From Metellina segmentata (lineage: Eukaryota; Arthropoda; Arachnida; Araneae; Tetragnathidae), in assembly GCA_947359465.1 (NCBI GenBank), contig OX375872.1, positions 15,783,018 to 15,847,017 of the forward strand: DNA of 64,000 bases, written 5' to 3'. Both the position numbers and the translations under genes were made by a program. The notes below the pieces were generated by a model. The model ran no database searches, was not told where the DNA came from, and saw only the letters and a program-made list of their open reading frames with translations. Of the stretch, positions 1 through 9,705 are shown piece after piece. Each line of letters begins with the position of its first letter. Position 1 is the stretch's first letter.

Positions 1-40
1 TAGATTTTGATCATGTTATGTGTAGTTTTTCCGTACGGTA

Positions 41-165
41 AGTAGGTAGGTTGGTATTTAATTATCGTCGCACCGGAGCAAACAACGGGTTATTGAAGAC
101 TGTCCCGGATCGAACCCGAAAGGACAGATCCGAGGACAACACCAAGTAATGCTCTTCATTACGGA
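41..165 (-). repeat. tRNA-derived SINE, 3' part
   Basis: Read on the minus strand this matches the body and tail of the fuller SINE copy at 3620-3940: a shared segment around TGTTGTCCTCGGATCTGTCC, then a tail of AATTAA and CTACCTACCTA-type repeats. The tRNA-like head is missing. The family recurs at 3004-3185, 4285-4335, 13483-13607 and 23400-23695. Family membership rests on alignment by eye. Confidence 0.6.
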
Positions 166-189
166 TAAAGCTACACCTAGCAGGATCAC

Positions 190-397
190 ATATTCCAGCT
201 TTTCGTATTTCGTCATCAGCAAAAACTGAACAGATCTTGATGGACGAGATATCCTGTCATCAGGAAAATTAGCCAGATCTGTATCCCTTCGTCATAAAAG
301 AATTGGCAATATATTCCTAACTAGGTATCTCGTCATCAGCGAAATTGGTCAGACCTAGATGGACGAGATATATCGTCGGAACCACTTGGTGGGCTTA
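190..397 (-). mobile_element. Palindrome-module MITE, copy a
   Basis: Short non-autonomous element of the family with GACGAGATATCTCGTC modules. The conserved end CGTCGGAACCACTTGGTGGG is at the right, so this copy is inverted relative to those at 992 and 4099. Several degenerate palindromes are visible. The left edge is approximate. No reading frame is present. Confidence 0.55.
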
Positions 398-991
398 TTT
401 CTCAACCGCTTATTCAACCCCGATCAGCACTGCTTTCAAGTGCAACAGAAAACTAATGCTGTAGTCCTATCATGTTATACACAGTGATTGAATTATGCAT
501 CTCTAACATTGTACTGTCTTCCTAACTGGCACAAGATTAAAAGTACTCCATGATAGAAAACTCTCCTTGCCTACTACAGCATTGTTTTTCTATTGAACGA
601 ATTACCAGCCTCATAGGATTCGGAATTTGGATTTCTGGGCTATATCGGTGTCTCAACATAATCTGTTTTGACTGTAAACGTAAATACAGAGGGATTCAAT
701 ATTCGTCTGCTGTTACAAGGGCTATAATCCCGTAATACTATAAGCCTATAACACAATAATCCTCTACCATCTGCACTCCCAACTCCAGAACCAGATTAAG
801 CGCTGGGTCCCAAAAGAAAACAAATAGGAAACATTCATTGTTTGACTTGCACAAATATTTAGAATTTGCTTTCTCTGCCCGCTTGTAGAAGTTTAGATAA
901 ATGCGATGGAAATGCTTAAGTTTAGAAAAATTTTGAAAGAAGGGCGCTTTATATATTTTCGCTCTCTCTTGGTGGAGAATTAATTATTTTT
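398..991. other. Unassigned flank
   Basis: AT-rich sequence with no gene or repeat that I recognise. A 61-codon frame at 550-735 has no recognisable motif and is most likely chance. Confidence 0.5.
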
Positions 992-1216
992 ACCTCCAAG
1001 TGGTTTCGACGAGATATCTTGTCCATCAAGACTGACCAAATTTTCTAACGACGAGATATAATTCGGCATATATACGTATATATTGGTGACTTTTTTAGGG
1101 TGACGAGATCCAGATCGGGTCAGGTTTCTTCTAATGACGAAATATCTCGTCTAACAGGCCTGGAAAGTTTTGATAATGACGAGATATCTCGTCAAGACAA
1201 CCATCTGGAGGGTTAA
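992..1216 (+). mobile_element. Palindrome-module MITE, copy b
   Basis: Starts with CCTCCAAGTGGTTTCGACGA and ends with CCATCTGGAGGGTTAA. Five copies of the module, perfect or degenerate GACGAGATATCTCGTC, begin at about 1008, 1050, 1102, 1136 and 1178, roughly 42 bp apart. The right end carries TTAA, the target of piggyBac-type transposases; the left TTAA is not preserved. It encodes nothing and would depend on a transposase supplied elsewhere. Confidence 0.65.
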
Positions 1217-1298
1217 AGGCATGTATTAATTAATAAAATGAAGTTGTTATGCTTTTTTAAAGTAAACCGGCATACCTTACATTTGAAGTTAATATCTG

Positions 1299-1430
1299 TT
1301 AACCCTCCAAATGGTTTTGATGAGATATCTCGTCATAAAAATCCTATCAATTTTGTAATGAGTTCCAGATCTGATCAATTTTCTTCTTCAAATGACGAAA
1401 TACCTCGTCTAGAAAACCACCTGGAGGGAA
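1299..1430 (+). mobile_element. Palindrome-module MITE, copy c (short)
   Basis: Left end reads TTAACCCTCCAAATGG, so the TTAA flank is intact here, followed by a GATGAGATATCTCGTC module. The right end is CCACCTGGAGGG without TTAA. At about 130 bp it is shorter than its relatives, consistent with an internal deletion. Confidence 0.6.
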
Positions 1431-1824
1431 AAAAAGCATCTGTACCTGTACCTATGCATATCAGCTATGATTTCAAATAGGTTCTTTAGCAAAGAAGTTG
1501 AATTAACTTTGGAAGTTATAAAAACTGCGATACGGGGTTTTAAGAGTGATAATTATAAAATAGCTCAACCTTTTGACGGCGGCTATAGATATATAACTGG
1601 CTCGCGATTCCTATAACTTTCAAGGTACAACTGCTGTATAGTCCGTAGTCTAAATTCTTTTTTGGCGCGATCAAGGTACAACTACTGTACCGGACGTTGT
1701 CTAAAGGTTAACAAAGACCATGAAGGGATTTTTAAAGTGTGTTAAGAGCGAGGATAGATAGATAAACTAGTCTACCAGAAAAATATTTTATGTTGACATT
1801 TGATGAAATTGCTTTGTTACTTCT
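1431..1824. other. Unassigned flank
   Basis: No gene seen. A loose repetition of a segment around CAAGGTACAACT(G/A)CTGTA at about 1620 and 1674 may be an old local duplication. Confidence 0.4.
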
Positions 1825-2195
1825 GTTTGTAGGCTAACTTTTGTAATTCACCACAGTACCCTTTCTCTAGACATCAGTGGCTGAATTCGGTAGATACAAT
1901 ATGTTTGTAATCTAACTTTTGTAGTCTACCACAGACACCCTCTCTGGAAATTAGCAGTGGCTGAATTGGATAGATCCATTTTGTTTGCAAGCTAATTATT
2001 TAAATTCAACACATAATCTTTTTTTCTAGAAAGATGTATATATATATGAAGATATAATGTATATATATATGATAAAGATGTATATGTATACATAGAAATT
2101 AACAGTGGCTGAATTCGATAGATGGCAAACTGTTTGTAAACTAACTCTTGTAATTCAGCATATAGCACTTTCTCTAGAAGTTAACATTGGCTGAA
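1825..2195 (+). repeat. Tandem repeat, about 78-bp unit, four units
   Basis: Four diverged units begin with GTTTGTA or GTTTGCA at 1825, 1903, 1983 and 2132. Each contains a CTAACTTTTGTA-like segment, TTCTCTAGA and AGTGGCTGAATT. The third unit is stretched by an AT-rich insert of about 70 bp (2035-2095). It is a short minisatellite with no coding potential. Confidence 0.7.
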
Positions 2196-2462
2196 AAAGA
2201 AAGGTGCGACCACAAATTGATTGATTGGAAATTGCGTGAGACCCTTACATAAAACTATATTGTAACCATGGGCACACTTCCTTATGTATGGTCACGTAAT
2301 GGATGACTGGGGTAGTTTGACTGTCTTGTATTACCTATTAGAAGTCGAGTATGTTTGAGATGCCATATGTGTAGAGAAGTAGAAGATCATAGAAGTGGAA
2401 AGCCGTGATAGTAGTAGAAGCAGTTCGTATTGGGAATTCATCTATTCATTGTGCACCATTCA

Positions 2463-2498
2463 TATAAAAAGGTGCCGATTGTGAGGAGCATCATCTGT
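2463..2498 (+). promoter_or_regulatory. Candidate core promoter (TATA plus initiator)
   Basis: TATAAAAAGG begins at 2463. A TCATCT initiator-like site puts an A at 2493, 30 bp downstream, which is normal animal TATA-Inr spacing. This could start the 5' UTR exon of the TMEM200-like gene, with donors at 2561 (GTAAAT) or 2852 (GTAAGTAT, the better match) spliced to the acceptor at 6371-6372. The link to that gene is inference. A solitary LTR promoter is the main alternative. Confidence 0.35.
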
Positions 2499-2928
2499 CC
2501 TGTTTGAAAGCACGAGCGTTCGCAATCACAACCACCAGTCACCTATGTAGCAGAGCGTTGGTAAATATTTCAGTTTAACAAGAAGTGCTGGGTGGTTGAC
2601 ATTCGTTGCATTACTTAATATGCTGAAAGTTACTTGTTTTAGTTGTGGTTACGTTAACACAAAAGAAACACGACATTGTATTGAAAAAGGCGGCCCTTCA
2701 GCTTCAAGCAAAAGAACATTAAACATGTGATGCTAAGTACAATCAAGAAACAAATAGCAATTTTATACTGCAAACGAAATAATATATTTAAGCAAGAAAT
2801 CAGGCATATTCAATCGAACTCATTGCTGGGAAGTTGCTCATGTGGTGTCTGGTAAGTATCATCCATGTAGGACAAAGCAAGATACATTGAACCTAGAAAC
2901 GTTTACGCCTAGTCTCCTTCAAAGTAGG

Positions 2929-3003
2929 TACAGTCGCGGAAAAAACTGAACCACCTCCTTTATTTCGAGCACTATTCATAGTAGAGCAAATTCAAAGGTA
3001 TCA
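2929..3003 (+). mobile_element. Terminal fragment of Tc1/mariner-like element
   Basis: TACAGTCGCGGAAAAAACTG followed by a CCACCTCCTTTATTTCGAGC block. The same block occurs inverted at 56265-56325, where it ends a larger element. This copy looks like a solo end. Confidence 0.45.
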
Positions 3004-3185
3004 GTCAATAGGGAATAACGTCTTCTGCCAATTCAAATCCGGTGCTCCGGTGTGATCTCTTCGTCTGACCGTCGATCAAATTTACGTGGTGATGTCCTCG
3101 GGTCTTTCCCTTCGGGTTTCATCCCGTACCATCGTCAGTAGCCAGTGTTGCTCCAGTGCGATGTTAATTAAAATACCAACCTTCC
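3004..3185 (+). repeat. tRNA-derived SINE, 5'-truncated
   Basis: Body and tail match the copy at 3620-3940 (TCTGACCGTCGATCAAATTT, GTCCTCGGGTCTTTCC, AATTAAAATACC tail). The tRNA-like head is absent. Confidence 0.6.
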
Positions 3186-3199
3186 ATTCGAAAAATTTC

Positions 3200-3414
3200 T
3201 AAACCCTCCTGGTGGTTGCATTGACGAGATACCTCGTCATTAGCAAGAACCCGAACTTGATGGACCAAATACTTCCTCATTAGAGCAAAACTGGACAAAT
3301 CTTAATAATCACCAAAACATTGGCAGTATCTTAATGACGAGCTATTTCGTCATCAACAAAATAGGTCAGATCTTGATGGACGAGATATATCGTCGAAACC
3401 ACTTGGATGGTTAA
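3200..3414 (-). mobile_element. Palindrome-module MITE, copy d
   Basis: Inverted relative to copy b: it starts AAACCCTCCTGGTGGTTG and ends CGAAACCACTTGGATGGTTAA. Modules include GACGAGATACCTCGTC and GACGAGATATATCGTC. TTAA is kept at the right edge and degenerate (CTAA) at the left. Confidence 0.65.
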
Positions 3415-3619
3415 TCATCCTATTAGTTTCTGTGGACGAATCTTCAAATTTGACGCAAATCGAGATTCAAATTCGCTGCGGTTCTCCCTGGATCATTGCG
3501 AAATCTCGAAGGCCTCATGGTACATACGTTAACTTAAGGGTGTCTTACGTCCAACGGAGTAGTCCAATAGGTCCGTGAATTTTCACGCATGCGCAGTTTG
3601 TCCTTTCCTTGGCTTCGAA

Positions 3620-3940
3620 GAGGCCACGGTACCTCATTGGAAGAGTAACGGATTAGCAACTGGAGGGTTGTGAGTTCGAATCCAACCACAAGGATCGTCA
3701 TGTACAAATGAGGGGATGCACGTCCAATCTATCATGGCCTCAAATGTTCTCAAGTTGGGGTTGTGCGGAAGTTTGAAGAGTGGAGTGCCAGCTCAGGTGT
3801 GAACTCGTGATCTGACCGCGGTCCAAAATTACGTGTTGTTGTCCTCGGATATTTCCTTCGGGTTGCACCCCCGATCGTTGCCACTATCCCGATATGTTGC
3901 TTCAGCGTGACTTTAATTAAAATACCCAAGTTGGCTACCA
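3620..3940 (+). repeat. tRNA-derived SINE, near full length
   Basis: The head has a polymerase III B-box-like GAGTTCGAATCC at about 3671-3682 and an A-box-like segment about 50 bp upstream. These are internal promoter elements of tRNA-derived SINEs. A conserved body follows and the tail ends AATTAAAATACCC. Being non-coding, it would need a LINE reverse transcriptase from elsewhere. It is the most complete copy in the window. Confidence 0.65.
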
Positions 3941-4098
3941 AGTTACATCAATGTCGCGAAAACCGTTGTATCAACAATGACTGGATACTTTTCGGAGACA
4001 CATGCAAGAAAAAGGATCTTAACAATTTTTATCATTGTCGGCTATAAACATATTGTTTGTTCGACGTACAGGGTGATAGTGAAAGTCGGAACGGTTAT

Positions 4099-4274
4099 TT
4101 AATACTCCAAGTGGTTTCGACGAGATAATCGCGTCAGCAAGAAATTGACGATTTTTGTGATGAAGGGATCAAGATCTGGTTGGTTTCATCTCAAAGACGA
4201 GGTAACTCGTCCATCAAAATCGGGTCGGCTTTGGTAATGACGCGATATATCGTCGAGACAACCTCGAGTGTTAA
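4099..4274 (+). mobile_element. Palindrome-module MITE, copy e (TTAA on both sides)
   Basis: Flanked on both sides by TTAA (4099-4102 and 4271-4274). The left end continues TACTCCAAGTGGTTTCGACG and the right end reads CGTCGAGACAACCTCGAGTG. It is the best evidence here that the family targets TTAA as piggyBac-like elements do. Internal modules are degenerate. Confidence 0.65.
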
Positions 4275-4284
4275 AAGGTTGAGA

Positions 4285-4335
4285 TGCGACATTGCTCCAG
4301 TGTGACCTTAATTAACTACCTACCTACATATGTAA
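4285..4335 (+). repeat. SINE tail fragment
   Basis: TTGCTCCAGTGTGACCTTAA followed by CTACCTACCTACAT matches the 3' end of the SINE family at 3620-3940. Confidence 0.5.
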
Positions 4336-5095
4336 AAAAGTTCCTAATTTCGTCTTCGTTATCTACTGTGCTTTGTCGCGTTTATTTTACAAACGCATCC
4401 CCTAGTGAACAGTTCTTGGAGATGTTGGCAGAATCCATTTCCATGTTCTTTGTATGGTATTGCAGCGTAGCTGCAACGTCCATAGCAGATTGGTGTCAGA
4501 AGTACTGGATACTAATACCCTATTTTGAACTGGATACCAAAATTCAATTTTGACCTCAGGTTCGATCGGAATGAGCGGAATTCTCAAACGGTATCGGATG
4601 GAAATCCACACATACCTTTATCCATGGTGACAATCAAGGTGAAGTTGTGAAACGTTGGGATCTGGAAGTTCCTCCTAGATTGGACATCTCTTGTGCTGTA
4701 GGAAAAAAGGAAGTAGCCTTGTTCTAGAGCTAATTTAAATTTGCTTATGCATACTCGTTTCCTCGATTGTACAGCTCATAATTGGAGTGTGCAGGTTACC
4801 ATGCTAGGAAGGGAGACTATAACGGACATGCCTTTGGGATTATTTCTTTTCCTCGGAGTCGGTCCGTCTTCCACTACATCTGGATCCCTCCAAAATCTGG
4901 GTGCTTCGCCCCGACCTCGTCAGGGGGTCAAATGCTTCTATTGGCTGAGTGACATCGCGCCACCCAATCTGAACCACATTGGATGAAGGCGTACCTGTCC
5001 CAGGAGTCAACACTGACCGCCGGTCGTAAATCTGTTACTGTATCTAGCTGCAAGATATCCTTCAACCTCTAGATGTTTTAAACCCTCTGAGAGGC
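4336..5095. other. Unassigned, locally GC-richer block
   Basis: Segment 4780-5060 is less AT-rich than its neighbours and contains an 81-codon frame (4741-4986) with no recognisable motif. It may be an old, decayed repeat. I could not assign it. Confidence 0.35.
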
Positions 5096-5660
5096 TTATA
5101 CGTATAATTCCACATTACAACATGCAGTTTTCCTTGCATAATTTCTAACCCATTTTGACATTCTTGACTAATAGAATCTTTCCAAAAGATTCTATTCTGA
5201 GGTTGGTTGGTTCTTTTCGAGTTTTATGGCCGTATTTGGTCAAACACGAGACAGAGAACTTGAAATAAAAAATTTCAAGAAAGGGAAAAAAGAGGAATTA
5301 GGGGATATAATAATGGGGTGAAAGCAAGAAAAGATATCCTGGTATTACGGGAGCGTGATATCCATGTTAATTATCTATTTAAAGAAAATTAGCAATCGAA
5401 ACTTTTTAAATGATTCTTTTCTAAGGAAAGGACCAGTAGAATCTTTCCAAAGAATTATATCCTACAGAATGAGTCTATAGAATCAGTGATCCAAGGATTC
5501 TATTGCAAGGAAAGGACCCTCCGAATCACATTCAAAAATATTATTCACAGAAAAAGACCTAGAAATCTTTCTAAAGGTTGATAGAATCATGGTTTAGTAA
5601 TAAAAGTGTGGTAATTTAGTCATTGTGTGTGTTGGGGAGTAACAGTAACATGCACGACTT
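5096..5660 (+). repeat. Interspersed repeat family R
   Basis: Shared blocks: a CTTGCATAATTTCTAACC-like block, AATCTTTCCAAAAGATTCTA, CTAAAGGTTGATAGAATC and a GTGTGTGTTGGGGAGTAA-like end. Related copies lie at 11330-11670, 15340-15480 and, inverted in part, 29085-29690. No coding region or class is evident. The segment 5205-5290 (GGTTGGTTCTTTTCGAGTTT then TATGGCC) resembles the TTATGGCGC-type repeat at 37180 and 45285. Confidence 0.5.
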
Positions 5661-5903
5661 GAAATTCTTGCGAAGCTCAGTGGGTAAAGAGATTCTCAGC
5701 TACCCCCTCTAAATTCTATTTATTGGTGTTACTTAATCTACTTATTGCCTAAAACTACAGAGTGAACAGAATAGGGCAAATTTATTTACGACCACCCTGT
5801 ATTCAAGACCTTTCAAAACAAATATTATACACTTTGTGAGTCACATAGTTCATTTCACCAAATTTTATGATCAGGACCTTCTTGCAAAAGGGCGCTTTTG
5901 ACC

Positions 5904-6124
5904 GTAACTCTCCTGATGGTTGTCTCGACGAGATATATCGTCATTGGAAAACTGACCAGGTAGTGATGGACGAGATATATTATCACTGGAAAAAACTGCC
6001 AAGATCATGGTCTTGTCATCATCAAAACATCATTATTGTCTTACTAACGAGATATTTCGTTATTAGCAAAATTGGTCAGATTTTAATAGATGAGATATCT
6101 CTTCGATGTCAGTCGGAGGGTTGA
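5904..6124 (-). mobile_element. Palindrome-module MITE, copy f
   Basis: Inverted copy. The left side TCTCCTGATGGTTGTCTCGA leads into GACGAGATATATCGTC and the right side ends in GTCAGTCGGAGGG. Flanking TTAA is decayed (GTAA and TTGA). It lies about 265 bp upstream of the TMEM200-like start codon, within the presumed 5' UTR intron. Confidence 0.6.
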
Positions 6125-6360
6125 GTTTCACAGTAGGTGCCCGAAGCTATGACTACCAACAGTAATAACACCTGACAGTACCGAAGGTTAGTTTGGTTTG
6201 TCATTCAGCAATATGGTATATTTTTTAATACATAAGATTAAATTTGACTGGTACTTGTGCCTTTAAGGAGTCTCTCCTTTGCATCTCCTTGTCATATACT
6301 GTCAAAATATTACTCGTCCCCAATCTTTGTAATTTAATTCAAAATTCATTTATACAGTCT

Positions 6361-6372
6361 TTGTTGTTTCAG
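6361..6372 (+). other. 3' splice acceptor before TMEM200-like CDS
   Basis: TTGTTGTTTCAG gives a pyrimidine-rich tract and AG 16 bp before the ATG. It implies a 5' UTR intron, so the transcription start is further upstream. Confidence 0.55.
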
Positions 6373-6388
6373 GTAATCACGGATCATA

Positions 6389-8608
6389 ATGGATGGAGAC
6401 AAAGACAAGAATGGCGAAAAAGAGTCAAGTGGTGAGACTTCATCTGGAAGCAAAGATAAAATTTCTTCTTCCCACGCTGCACACGCGAACTGGAATGTCA
6501 TGGCTGTAAGAGGCAAAGTCACTGACAGATGTCTCTGGTCAGCCTGCAAAGCAATGACCGCAGGCTTCCTCTTCATCGTCGTCGGCGCAGGAATGGCGAC
6601 TCTGGGGTTTTACTCCGATCACCTGTCCAAAATTGAAGAAACCAAAGGTAACACTACGGTATGGGTGAAGAATGAGAGCAAGGACTCACACTTGGGGAGC
6701 CTTACTTATTTAGGTCCAGTTGTGATGGGCATTGGTGGATTCACAATAGTCGCTGCCTGCGTTATGACATTCGAGGCACGAGATACAGCAGCGAAAATTG
6801 TTCCGATCTGGTTCAAAAGAACCCGAGTACACGTAGTCTCTGGAGGAAGTGGTAGTACTATATCAGGTCGATCTAGCAAGGCATCGTGGGAAAGATTTCT
6901 TTCACAGTACAGATCGAGCGAGGATGCTGGCGATACGAGAACCGCTGTGACACAAGCGTTAGTGAATTTTAGCAAGTACCTGCAGAATAGCGTAGACACG
7001 AATAAAATTCTGCTGCAGAATCCAATTTCCAAAAACCAGCAGTTGATCGGTATCCGTAAGTGTCCGTCTGAGCCCAGCCTAGCGAAAACGCAGAGAGATA
7101 ACAGCACCAACCCTCCTGAAGCCATGACATTGTTCGAAGCCAGTACGCCTCAACCTTCTCAACGCACAACTTACGGTGGCTGTCTTAAGACTATCACTGG
7201 AGCTTCGAAGCCTCAGTTGCTCTCGGTCGCGCCCGACACATATCGCCAAGCGGTTTCGATGGACTGTCCGAGGTCGCGACACGACGAGGAGGAGAAAGAA
7301 AACCACGTTGCTGTGTCGGTGAACAATACCGTCATTCAGATATCAGATAAAGCTAGAATTCAGACCTTGCCTTTCCAAACGTCATGTGCTACAAGCTCAA
7401 GTGGGTCGATGTCGGTCGACATCTATCTTCCCCAAGGAGCTGTAACTCTAAAAGTTCACGATGATATGAAGGATCATAAGAGGTCTCCTCTGAAATCTGC
7501 TGATTCTGACGAAAGCAGATGCACTAAGTTCAGCCAGCACAGTGGGATTCGTTCTTTCGAAAACGACGACGAGTTTTTGTCCACAGATCTGGATGACAGT
7601 GTTTTCATAAGCCAAGATGCATATCTTCCAACTCCTCAAATAGTTCTAGAGACCTCAGACTCTAGGCAACCCGATCAAACAAGTCAATCAGGTCTTGTTG
7701 ACAATCGTTCCTTTGCAATCGAAACTAGAGAAAAGCCAATAGTGGAGCAGTGGGCGACAGCTTACCACACTACTTTTCCACACGCAGAAAACAAATCCGA
7801 GTCCCTTGAGGTGCATACCCCATCAGAAAGTCCAATTTCCCCCAGTCTTTCAACCAATTTCTCCTTTGAATGCTCTGAAGCAAACTCTCCTGGAGCCAGC
7901 ATAGACTCTGTTATTTCCAATCCATTATCATCCCGAATGTGCACACTGCCTTCCCTATCCCAAACAGACACAAGTTTCTTCAACGTGAGTTCTCTGAACT
8001 CCATGGGGTCATCACAGGACATCAGCTCTCCCTTGGTCTTCTGCGGTAGCCCGAAGAGCTTTGATTTCAACCAGGAATCAACGTCTGGGAACCAAACCGT
8101 CGAGGACTACCTGGCGGTGGTCAAAACGCTTCGAGGACCGGAGGTGCAGAAAAAGAAAGTGCAATCTCTTTCTGAATCAACACGAAAGCACGTATCGATA
8201 ACGTTGGAGCCCGATACTAGCGACAAAGGACATAAAACGAGTCCCCGTAAACACAGCTCCTTAGAATCCGCACAGATACAATCTTCGAAAACGCGACCCC
8301 GGCAGTCGGGAAGTCCGAAAAGGCAACAGCTTTCCCTAGAGAATACGAGATTGTCTGAGGACAGTTTGGTCATCCCTCCCTTGTCTCCTAGATTTTTGAG
8401 TCCTAAGTCGCCTTCGACTTCTCCGACTGTTCATACTTTCTCTCCCAGAAAGACTCGTTCTGAAAGTCTACCAGAAAGAAGACAAGCTCCCTCTTTGAAA
8501 AGGTTTCCCCTTCTTAGACAAGGAGCGCTTGATTCCTTTGTTGAAGAAGGTGGATCGGCACATCGCTTGGATCGCTCGATGACGCAAATTTCTCCTAAAG
8601 ATCCATAA
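6389..8608 (+). CDS. TMEM200-like two-pass membrane protein
   Basis: Single uninterrupted frame of 739 codons. The N-terminal part resembles the TMEM200 (DUF2371) family: a basic VRGKV segment at about 40, membrane segment 1 at about 53-75, a short loop with possible N-glycosylation sites at N88 and N95, and membrane segment 2 at about 106-128 containing LGPVVMGIGG, the family hallmark. Residues 145-739 form a long Ser/Thr/Pro-rich, charged, probably disordered tail with many SP and SPR motifs, suggesting phosphorylation and a cytosolic location. Vertebrate TMEM200 proteins have the same plan but I recall a shorter tail. The biochemical role is not established. ATG 6389 is chosen because a good acceptor (TTGTTGTTTCAG) ends at 6372, so the frame begins just inside the exon. 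No neighbour shares its pathway. Confidence 0.85.
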   Translation: MDGDKDKNGEKESSGETSSGSKDKISSSHAAHANWNVMAVRGKVTDRCLWSACKAMTAGFLFIVVGAGMATLGFYSDHLSKIEETKGNTTVWVKNESKDSHLGSLTYLGPVVMGIGGFTIVAACVMTFEARDTAAKIVPIWFKRTRVHVVSGGSGSTISGRSSKASWERFLSQYRSSEDAGDTRTAVTQALVNFSKYLQNSVDTNKILLQNPISKNQQLIGIRKCPSEPSLAKTQRDNSTNPPEAMTLFEASTPQPSQRTTYGGCLKTITGASKPQLLSVAPDTYRQAVSMDCPRSRHDEEEKENHVAVSVNNTVIQISDKARIQTLPFQTSCATSSSGSMSVDIYLPQGAVTLKVHDDMKDHKRSPLKSADSDESRCTKFSQHSGIRSFENDDEFLSTDLDDSVFISQDAYLPTPQIVLETSDSRQPDQTSQSGLVDNRSFAIETREKPIVEQWATAYHTTFPHAENKSESLEVHTPSESPISPSLSTNFSFECSEANSPGASIDSVISNPLSSRMCTLPSLSQTDTSFFNVSSLNSMGSSQDISSPLVFCGSPKSFDFNQESTSGNQTVEDYLAVVKTLRGPEVQKKKVQSLSESTRKHVSITLEPDTSDKGHKTSPRKHSSLESAQIQSSKTRPRQSGSPKRQQLSLENTRLSEDSLVIPPLSPRFLSPKSPSTSPTVHTFSPRKTRSESLPERRQAPSLKRFPLLRQGALDSFVEEGGSAHRLDRSMTQISPKDP

Positions 8609-8945
8609 ACGTACCAAAGACTGCGTTTTTTCTCGTGCCACACTTCTTACTTCTTTTAACTTCCTCTCTACGAATGGTATCAAATCTGTGATAGCTGAAA
8701 TGGCAGGACACAATCGTTTTATGGGAATAGCCATGGAAGTTAACCCATTCATGACTGATTCATTTCAACAAGTGTGCTATTTTCTAATTTTTCACCGATT
8801 GTGTAACTAAGCTTTCTTCATTTCATATAAAAGCATGCCTTTCAGTACTGAGAGTAAAAGAAGCATTTCAAGGGAAATATATATATATATCTTTAGATAT
8901 TAAATATAGATCTATATGAAATAAAAGACGTATAGAAACATACTT
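8609..8945 (+). terminator. 3' UTR and polyadenylation signal of TMEM200-like gene
   Basis: The first canonical AATAAA after the stop lies at 8920-8925. Cleavage would be expected about 10-30 bp later. The exact end is inferred. Confidence 0.5.
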
Positions 8946-9491
8946 ATGAATATACCATCAAAATACTAGCGATTTTAGTAAATCATCTCATGTTAGTTAC
9001 CATTTGAAAGATATATACTGTTGCACGTCGTTTTTCGATAAATAGAATTATATAAATATGTTTAAAATGTATAAACTAAGAGATGAAATGTTTTCATTTG
9101 GATTATAAATCTACTATAGGTGAGGCAAAAGAGTTTTGTAACTTCCTAATAACTATGTTTTCCTTGGGACACACCTAGAAAGAAAATTGAAAAGGATTAC
9201 AAATCTATCTTTCACATATTTAAAAAGTAAAATTGTATTGATAGGTATAAATACACTTTGGTATCAAAGTAAAATTATAATTTATGACAAAGCTCAAGAA
9301 AACAATTAATTCATACAGGGGCGGCGCATCCAAATATTAATTTGAAGGGGCTACATCGGTATTTAGCCCTCTATTTTTAGGGGGATAGCAATTTTAAATT
9401 ATTAAATGTCAAGCCAAGCGAACCATGAATGTTTGATTTTTAAATTTAAAGTTTACTTCTTTGGTTTCTATTATTATAAGCAATTTTGGAA
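8946..9491. other. Unassigned intergenic
   Basis: AT-rich sequence with no gene or recognised element. Confidence 0.5.
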
Positions 9492-9705
9492 TTGGTATAG
9501 TGCGCCCACCACAAGATGGGACTTTGTTATTCCTGCGTAACACAATACCGGTTGATTCGATTGTAAAAATTGGGTAAGCGTGTCACTACGGTGAGGTTGG
9601 TAAAGTGTGCCCACAACAAGGAGAGAGGCTTGGTTCTTCTAACGGTGATCTCATACCGGTTGATTCGATTGTAAATTTAGGAAATAGTTTAGCGTCACTG
9701 TAGTA
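9492..9705 (+). repeat. Tandem duplication, about 105-bp unit
   Basis: Two units start at 9492 (TTGGTATAGTGCGCCCACCA) and 9597 (TTGGTAAAGTGTGCCCACAA). Both contain ACCGGTTGATTCGATTGTAA. They have diverged by substitutions and small indels. Confidence 0.75.

Noticed and set aside
3625..3695. tRNA gene on the plus strand
   Set aside because: Only box-like motifs are present and cloverleaf pairing is weak; it is the head of a SINE.
4741..4986. 81-codon plus-strand frame in GC-richer DNA
   Set aside because: No recognisable domain, no splice or promoter support; could be decayed repeat.
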